Shown in pieces: positions 1 to 5,430 of a DNA stretch of 18,848 bases. The translations under genes were made by a program, and so were the position numbers. The stretch's first letter is position 1. Each line of letters opens with the position of its first letter. The notes beneath the pieces are model-generated. The model saw nothing but the letters and a program-made list of their open reading frames with translations. It was not told the DNA's origin and did not search any database. The DNA comes from Hymenopellis radicata (Eukaryota; Basidiomycota; Agaricomycetes; Agaricales; Physalacriaceae). Where the stretch lies: assembly GCA_015501595.1 (NCBI GenBank), contig JADNRX010000883.1:1-18848 (forward strand). The letters run 5' to 3'.

Positions 1-408
1 GAACATACAAAGCACGGGTACCGGAAAGACGGATCTAGCCTTCCTTCGCCTCCACCTCAGAATCGTCCGAATCATCTAAAGGTATGAAGCATCGGTCTTG
101 CCTCTGTAGTCATTCAGCTCGTCATAAAACTGGTAGGAGAAGAGACACCCACGAATAGAGACCGCCTCTGTCTCAAGGAGCGCGGCCATCGAGAAGAGCT
201 TACTTGGACCCAGAGCGTCATCATGCGGCAAAATTGTCGACGTCCGACGGTGCACTGCGGAACCTTGAGTGCGGTACACAATGGCGGTGCTGGGCGTAGC
301 TTGGGGAACTCTGAGATCCTTCGGCTGTTGGTATGCTGTACAAGCGGGGGGTCGATGAAAGGGCTTGAAGGGTCGAGGCAAGAGCGGTAGGCGCTGCGAA
401 ATCGGTGC
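1..408 (-). pseudogene. Partial third copy (C) of the 3' end of the coiled-coil gene
   Basis: This stretch aligns with 2390-2815 of copy A and 13412-13837 of copy B, then similarity stops abruptly at about 408, in the middle of the coding exon. On the minus strand it carries the last part of the coiled-coil protein, for example the segment STILPHDDALGPSKLFSMA. The reading frame is broken relative to copies A and B by several small indels, and a stretch of about 20 nt around the A segment 2705-2740 is replaced or lost. At the extreme C-terminus it lacks a TC dinucleotide present in A and B, so its end reads VGVSSPTSFMTS instead of VGVSLLLLVL. It has no upstream exons, so it is a truncated, non-functional remnant. 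Identity is visibly lower than between A and B, so it is an older copy. It may continue left of the window. Confidence 0.8.
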
Positions 409-853
409 TGTCCGCGCATGAAATAGTCGAGCCTATCAGACATCAGACTTGAAATGCAAGAACAGAAACGGTCACACTTGTCGACATCTAGCCCATTGCA
501 CTTGTTCGCGACAATATCAAGAACTGCTTCTCGGATCCGATGGGGGAACAGACGTCAATTATGACAAGATCGGACGCGACGCGTTTTACGCACGGGCACC
601 GATCTCGCTGACCAGCGATGAGCGCTTTGATAAACCTGGTGTCTTCAGATGCTACCCATTGTCTTCAATAAGGTTGTCAAGCATCATCTCAGAGGCGTCC
701 TCGTGTGTCCACGTTTCGTTGGGCCTGCAGACATGTAAATGGATCGTCTACTCGCAGCGCGGCTGGAATGTACCTTCTAAGTTCTGCAAGCCTGTCAAAT
801 GAACGGGACCCTTCAAATTTTCAAGTCACCGAAGAACACCAACACTTTTAGCC
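409..853. other. No supported gene; contains a diverged repeat segment
   Basis: An open frame on the plus strand at 449-802 has no recognisable motif, no plausible splice structure and cysteine- and serine-rich content typical of chance frames. The right part, about 766-853, is the only recognisable sequence: it matches 12544-12620 with scattered substitutions and one 9-nt length difference, and it forms the left flank of the inverted-repeat element. Nothing else is seen here. Confidence 0.5.
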
Positions 854-855
854 TA
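766..855. repeat. Left flank shared with the copy B region (12544-12622)
   Basis: Both sites contain the string gcctgtcaaatgaacgggac and run on through an acttttagccta stretch. The 766-855 version has nine extra nucleotides (around gaagaacac) that are absent at 12544-12622. In the first site the inverted-repeat element follows immediately; in the second the sequence jumps directly to the equivalent of 1471. This establishes orthology of the two flanks and so defines the empty site. Confidence 0.85.
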
Positions 856-856
856 T

Positions 857-889
857 CACCGCCAAACGGCCAGACACTTGAGGCAAGTG
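857..889 (+). repeat. Left terminal inverted repeat, 33 bp
   Basis: It is perfectly complementary to 1438-1470. The internal palindrome CACTTG-agg-CAAGTG at 875-889 could be a protein-binding or hairpin-forming site. Confidence 0.9.
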
Positions 890-1014
890 TTGGCCCTGTT
901 GTCGAAAATCCAGTGGCACTGTCAGCTATTTTCCACAGCCCGTTTCCTCACTGTAGCCAAGAGTCGTGTTTGTTGTGAGCAAGTGAAAGGATTTGGGGCG
1001 AAATTCACCAATAT

Positions 1015-1084
1015 TATCGCCGGGGTTCGAACCAAAAGCTTACGCGATTGCGAACTCGCAGCATAACACTTGAGCCACAAGCCC
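1015..1084 (-). other. tRNA-like segment with box A and box B spacing
   Basis: On the minus strand, TGGCTCAAGTG (1077-1067) resembles box A and GGTTCGAACC (1033-1024) is a consensus box B. Their starts are 44 nt apart, as in a tRNA. A 5-bp helix (TGCGA with TCGCG) with an 8-nt loop lies between them. The D stem, the T stem (one mismatch plus wobble pairs) and the acceptor stem are poor or absent, so this is not a functional tRNA. It could be a tRNA pseudogene or a SINE-head-like segment captured by the inverted-repeat element. Confidence 0.35.
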
Positions 1085-1437
1085 TTCGAAAGACACATGT
1101 TGCCATCAATGATGGTGACGCTGGGTTCACACCAAGCTGAAACTAAACAGAGAAACCTTTCTCCGGTGTTCTGCAAACACGACATTATCAGAGCTCAGAA
1201 TGATTTTTGTTTTTCTGATAATACAATGTGCATAACTACTCGAGGCTCACCAACTCGAGCAGAAGCACGCAATTCTGGAGAGGCCCCGGTAAAACCGGTG
1301 ATTGGCGGACCGAGGACAGTGGATTTTTACTGACTCAATCACTTGCTTTCCAATACGGAAACGGGCATTGGAAAACTTGTGTAACATTCATAGAAATTCC
1401 GCAGACTGGTCCACATGGAATCGAGAAACCATCATTT

Positions 1438-1470
1438 CACTTGCCTCAAGTGTCTGGCCGTTTGGCGGTG
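1438..1470 (-). repeat. Right terminal inverted repeat, 33 bp
   Basis: It is the exact reverse complement of 857-889 and is followed directly by TA (1471-1472). No mismatch was seen, which suggests a fairly young insertion or selection for intact ends. Confidence 0.9.
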
Positions 1471-1495
1471 TACTCGACTCGTTCGTCTTTACAAT

Positions 1496-2051
1496 TTAAC
1501 AACCGTCCGGGATTTCCCGCTGGATCATCGGGACCTCTACCCCCATCTGCATGATATCGTACTCCCCCTGGAACTGGCCGAGGAAGTCCTCGTGCGACGC
1601 GAAGCGTCCGGGGAACCGCACCAGGCCGCTGTCAAAGTTGTAGAAGTAGTACCCCTCCTTGTAGACAAAGAAGAAGACAGGGCTGGGCGTCGACTTTGTC
1701 GAAAATGCGAGCGGCTGGACCATCTGGTCATTGAAGCCGTAACAGAAGCTAAACAATTCCCCCTCTACGAGATCTTCGTGGATGGCTTTACCCTTGGGTT
1801 GCCTCCAGTCAGACGACCAGGGCGCAGGGGGCCGGGTTGTGGGTTTGAACCAAGTTGTGGGATCACCGGGATTGAAAGCGTTACTGGGGTGAACGCTTTT
1901 AACTCTTTCAGAGAAACCCCGCTACGCTAATGATGAGAGAGGCAAACGTGATTGCACACGACTCACGAAATGGGTGGGTTGGGCCCGAACATGACGGCTG
2001 GGCAAAGCCCGGATAGTATGGGGGAGGGTAGGGATAGACCTCGGGAGGCAT
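1496..2051 (-). CDS. Small two-exon protein of unknown function, paralogue 1
   Basis: I propose exon 1 at 2051-1967, an intron at 1966-1903 (64 nt, GTGAGT donor) and exon 2 at 1902-1496, giving 163 residues. The first 28 residues are proline- and tyrosine-rich (MPPEVYPYPPPYYPGF). The rest contains a strongly aromatic core with segments such as ELFSFCYGFNDQMVQP, PVFFFVYKEGYYFYNFDSGL and VRFPGRFASHEDF. No signal peptide or membrane segment is evident. Coding status is supported by the paralogue at 12669-13197: a length difference there is exactly 9 nt in frame and amino-acid changes are few. The start is the first in-frame ATG that leaves the Pro/Tyr-rich exon intact; the frame stays open further upstream, so an earlier start or another exon is possible. 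The acceptor is chosen on frame alone. I do not recognise the family. Confidence 0.6.
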
Positions 2052-2507
2052 CGCCTCGTTGTGCTGGAGAACACTTTGAATGCAGGAAATTTTAGTATGC
2101 GGGGCATGAATGATGAGGCGACAGATTGCGGCTTTTATGAGACAAATCATGCTCATGATTTATACCGAGTCTCGGTTGTGACAGAGGAGTGTGCCAAGAG
2201 TGTGCGGTGCCCTTCTCCTCTCAGCACTCACCTCTACAGTATACTCCGAAAAATTTCCTCTCAGCGACAGCTCCGCACACCAAGAACATCATAAACTCTT
2301 GCTCTATCATTACCTTCCTCATTCAACTTGCTTCGTAAGGCATTGAACGCAAAAAAGGGAGCGAAGCATCTGAGATTAGACCAAAGCAAGAACATACAAA
2401 GCAATACCGGAAAGACGGATCTAGCCTTCCTTCGCCTCCACCTCAGAATCATCCGAATCATCTAAAGGTATGAAACGTCGGCCTTGCCTCTGTAGTCATT
2501 CAGCTCG

Positions 2508-3807
2508 TCATAAAACTAGTAGGAGAAGAGAGACACCCACGAATGGAGACCGCCTCTGTCTCAAGGATGGTGGCGCCATTGAGAAAAGCTTACTTGGACC
2601 CAGAGCGTCATCATGCGGGAGAATCGTCGACGTCCGACGGTGCACTGCGGAACCTTGAGTGCGGTACGCGATGGCGGTGCTGGGCATCACTTGGGGAACT
2701 CTGAGATTCGACTCTTCGGCTGGACACGGGGTCTTCATATGCTGCACAAGCGGAGGGGTCGATGAAAGGGCTTGAAGGGTCGAGGCAAGAGCGGCAGGCG
2801 CTGCGAAATCGGTGCGAGGAGGTAGCTGTGGTATACGCGATGGATTCGGAGTCGGTGCAAATACAGAAGATCCTCGACGACTATTGAGTGACATCCTTCG
2901 AGCTTGAATAAGTGAGTTGTTTCCACTCAGATGTAGATCAGCTAAAGGACGACGAGGTGTCTTGGGGTCTAGATTGGTGAAAGGCGGTCGTACGACAGGC
3001 GCGGGAGGCGCATTAGTGTTGGAACGAGCCTTCTGAAGAGAACGACGCCTGAGTATCGACAAAGGCGCAGGAAGAGAAGGTTTAGGTGGCGAAGGTCCGG
3101 TTGCTACGCGTGAATCCTGCGAAGAGCGTTGTTGTAGAGAATCTGTGCTATTTTCATCTATGCGTCGTCGCTTTCGTCCAGACGATGGAGACTTTTCTTG
3201 AAGGGTGGACTGGGAGGTAGAGCGTGTTCTCGTCTTGGGCGGAGAAGAAACCACTTTAGCGGCAGCAGCAGTTTCGAACCCCTTGGCGATAGTCTCCTGG
3301 ACAGTACTGCGAGCAGTTTCGATATGCAGAGGGACAGCTTGAAGAAGGGGTAGAAGAGGCATCAATGCTGCGAGTATGTTGCCTTGCTGCTCTTGAATCG
3401 TTTGAAGCGCCTGAGTCTGCGCTTGTAGTGTCTGAGCGTTGGATTGATAGAGCTACAGCGGACAATCAGCAAAAACAGCGAATAAAACCACGGGGGTATA
3501 CCACCATTTGCATCGAGTCTACACGCTTGTCTAGGCCTTCAAGCCTTAGTTGAACAGCTACTTGGAGATCTGCTAGACGGCTCGCTTGCGCTGGCTCCCC
3601 CACAGCCTTCAGAATTTCAGTCTGGCAACGGTTCGCTATCGCACTATAAGAACACACAAAGTACCCAGTGAATGTAGGACACGCACCAAGACTGAACATC
3701 TCATTCGACAACACCTCGTGCTCCTTCTCAAATAGCGTCTTGGTGAGCCCAATCTCTCTTTTCGCCGATTGCGCAGCGGGGGTGCGTCTCGAGTCGCTGG
3801 CACATCT
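2508..3807 (-). CDS. Coiled-coil protein with basic, Ser/Thr-Pro-rich C-terminal tail (copy A)
   Basis: Model: exon 3807-3687, intron 3686-3636 (51 nt, GTGCGT...TAG), exon 3635-3502, intron 3501-3453 (49 nt, GTATAC...TAG), exon 3452-2508. It is open throughout and multiple of three, about 399 residues. Residues ~15-115 are heptad-like and Gln/Glu/Leu-rich (AQTQALQTIQEQQGNILAAL), predicting a coiled coil. GRKRRR near 177-182 looks like a nuclear localisation signal. The tail has several S/T-P sites (S155, S173, S206, T250, T286), including KTPRRPL, a CDK-type site overlapping an RxxL motif. This suggests a nuclear, cell-cycle-phosphorylated protein, but that is inference and no family is recognised. 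No in-frame ATG precedes residue 37, so the true start exon probably lies further upstream and 3807 is only the limit of the open frame. The last residues (VSLLLLVL) differ from fragment C because of a dinucleotide insertion. Confidence 0.7.
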
Positions 3808-4160
3808 TCACAGGTACGTCTTCCTGAGACTGTCCTCGGGTGCATCTTCTTGAGAGAGTGTCTTCAGGTGCATCTTCGAGACGGCTGAGAGGACTGGAGT
3901 TATGCTTGCTCCCAATTAGGCGCTCGACTCTTGTTCGCGAGTTCTGTGGCTGTGCTGCGTGCTCTTCGGGGGGATCGTCTTCGCGTCTTCGGGCTTGTTT
4001 GCCTCTCGTCTTCGTGGGGTCGTCTTCGCGTGGTCCGTCTTCCTCCGGGGTGGTCTTCGTGTCTGTACTAGAGTAGTCCTAATAATCGAGGAGATGTCTT
4101 CTTCGTGGGTGGGCCTTCTTCGTCTCTCGTGTGGCTGGGCCTCTTCTTGCAGGTCGCGGG
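3808..4160. repeat. Low-complexity CGTCTTCG-rich tract with short degenerate repeats
   Basis: On the minus strand, 3808-3875 contains an imperfect tandem unit that begins gaagatgcacc-gaagaca and is repeated about three times at 26-28 nt intervals. Further out, 3960-4140 is dominated by gtcttcg-type strings. The plus-strand frames here are shadows of this composition. The G-run length difference between copies A and B (3968-3973 against 14990-14994) lies inside it, consistent with slippage. It may hold the missing 5' exon of the coiled-coil gene, which I could not place. Confidence 0.5.
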
Positions 4161-5430
4161 TTCAATTCAGAGGCGTGTTGGGCGAAATCAATATATTTTG
4201 TCTGCTCATGTTCAAATCATTGCATTTTGTAGGCTACTTGTACTAATGAAACTACTCTAATAAATCGCCACTACTAGCGTGGTGCGTTGCTAAGTCGAGC
4301 TGGTCATCTCGGCCGAGATTCAAATCGCCGAGGCGGGGTGTCCTCCCACGGGCTGGCGAGTACAGCAATCGAGTCTCTCGCGGTAAGGCTAAAAAAAGGG
4401 AGTCTCGGGTGCTGATGGCAGGACACCAGGGCTAAACACCACCCGCGCGAGAGGTCGGTTCTGGGTCACAACATCCCTCCCTGGTTCGCGCAGGCCCCGT
4501 CTTGGGCAGCATCAGCTGTGGTGTTTGCCCCCAGCACACACGGACAAATAAAAAAAGGTTGAGTGAGTGAATATGATGCGAGTCACTGCGACGTACCGTT
4601 CTGCCTCTAATTCGTAGCACTGAAGCTTGCGAATCGAAGCAGAATCCGAAATCTCCACAACGCGCATACCGTGAATCGAACCAGAGCGTTCGTGTCAAAA
4701 CAAAGCATCTAGAATAACATCCTTGCACAAATAGATACAGCCTTCATTGAAACAAATGTGAACAAGTCGGACGCCACCAAGGAGAAGTCTACACAAGCAT
4801 CAGATCATGATGGCGGTAAGCCTGACAAGGGGCACCTACAAGACAAATCAACACCAGGGCGCCGACAACAGAGACACGACAGTAGACAAGAGGGAGGGCA
4901 AGCATAGTAACAGCATAACGGCGAGAAGGAAAGATGGGTGATGCCATTCACGTCAATTCCACTGGTCTTTATACCTCTCGATATTAGAGTTTGATATAGT
5001 GGGCGCGCGTCTGGGCCCGAAATCCCTAAGCGAGTGACTCATGCGCAGTGCGCGCGCTCCGTCCCATCAGAACTAGAAATGTGGCGAAACTTTTGTTCTT
5101 AATGTATCCTCACTCCCGTGGTATCATTCGACGCGGATTGTTATTGGGATTGGATAGAAACACAGATCATTATCCTAGCTGCTTTGTAGAGTAGTGTAGC
5201 TCGAAAATAGCAATGTGGCATTAGCCGCACATTCCGGATTCTGCAGGGCGGTTTTGGTAACTGATGCAACGAATATTATACCATGACGGCACTTACCTCC
5301 ACTCAGCCTTTACACACTCTACGAAGCTCGCACTGGATGTCTATACGACTGCAAGGAAAAGTAGACACGAATATTCATTAGTTATACAAAGGAACTTACC
5401 ATCTCATTGAGTGCGCCACAAAATGTTTTC
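4161..5430. other. Intergenic region, no supported gene (copy A)
   Basis: This lies between the minus-strand coiled-coil gene and the plus-strand multi-exon gene, so it is the likely bidirectional upstream region of both. The minus-strand frame at 4432-4728 is cysteine/arginine-rich without motifs and is not supported. Notable small structures are the palindrome TCTCGGCCGAGA near 4308-4319 and an imperfect inverted repeat at 4409-4535. No clear TATA box or other promoter element can be assigned with confidence. Confidence 0.5.
4409..4535. repeat. Imperfect inverted repeat (copy A)
   Basis: GGGCTAAACACCAC at 4429-4442 is matched by GTGGTGTTTGCCC at 4518-4530 on the opposite strand. The outer parts, GTGCTG at 4409-4414 and a CAGCAC string near 4532-4537, also pair. 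The spacer between the arms is about 75 nt. It is present unchanged in copy B at about 15430-15556. Confidence 0.5.

Larger units (their letters stand above)
856..1470. mobile_element. Non-autonomous inverted-repeat element (MITE-like) in a TA context
   Basis: The ends 857-889 and 1438-1470 are a perfect 33-bp inverted repeat beginning CACCGCCAAACGGCCAGACA. The inner end of each arm is itself a small hairpin, CACTTG-agg-CAAGTG (875-889, mirrored at 1438-1452). The dinucleotide TA lies at 854-855, one base outside the left end, and directly outside the right end at 1471-1472. The paralogous locus near 12621 lacks the whole block and reads TA-TG-TA. The element is 615 nt with no convincing transposase ORF, so it would need a transposase in trans. 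TA duplication is typical of the Tc1/mariner group, but the one-base offset at the left end means the class is uncertain. A tRNA-like segment lies inside it. The overlapping ORFs here are not supported as genes. Confidence 0.85.

Noticed and set aside
449..802. Plus-strand open frame of 117 codons
   Set aside because: No motif; its end falls in a segment whose paralogue at 12544-12622 has a different length and does not preserve the frame upstream.
1415..1930. Plus-strand open frame of 171 codons
   Set aside because: It is antisense to the small two-exon gene, whose minus-strand frame is favoured by the in-frame indel in the paralogue, and it overlaps the inverted-repeat element.
4152..4161. 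Box B-like gggttcaattc on the plus strand
   Set aside because: The only box A-like string is 28 nt upstream, too close, and the T stem does not pair.
4672..4681. Box B-like GGTTCGATTC on the minus strand
   Set aside because: No box A at the right distance and no tRNA stems; a lone box B match is expected by chance.
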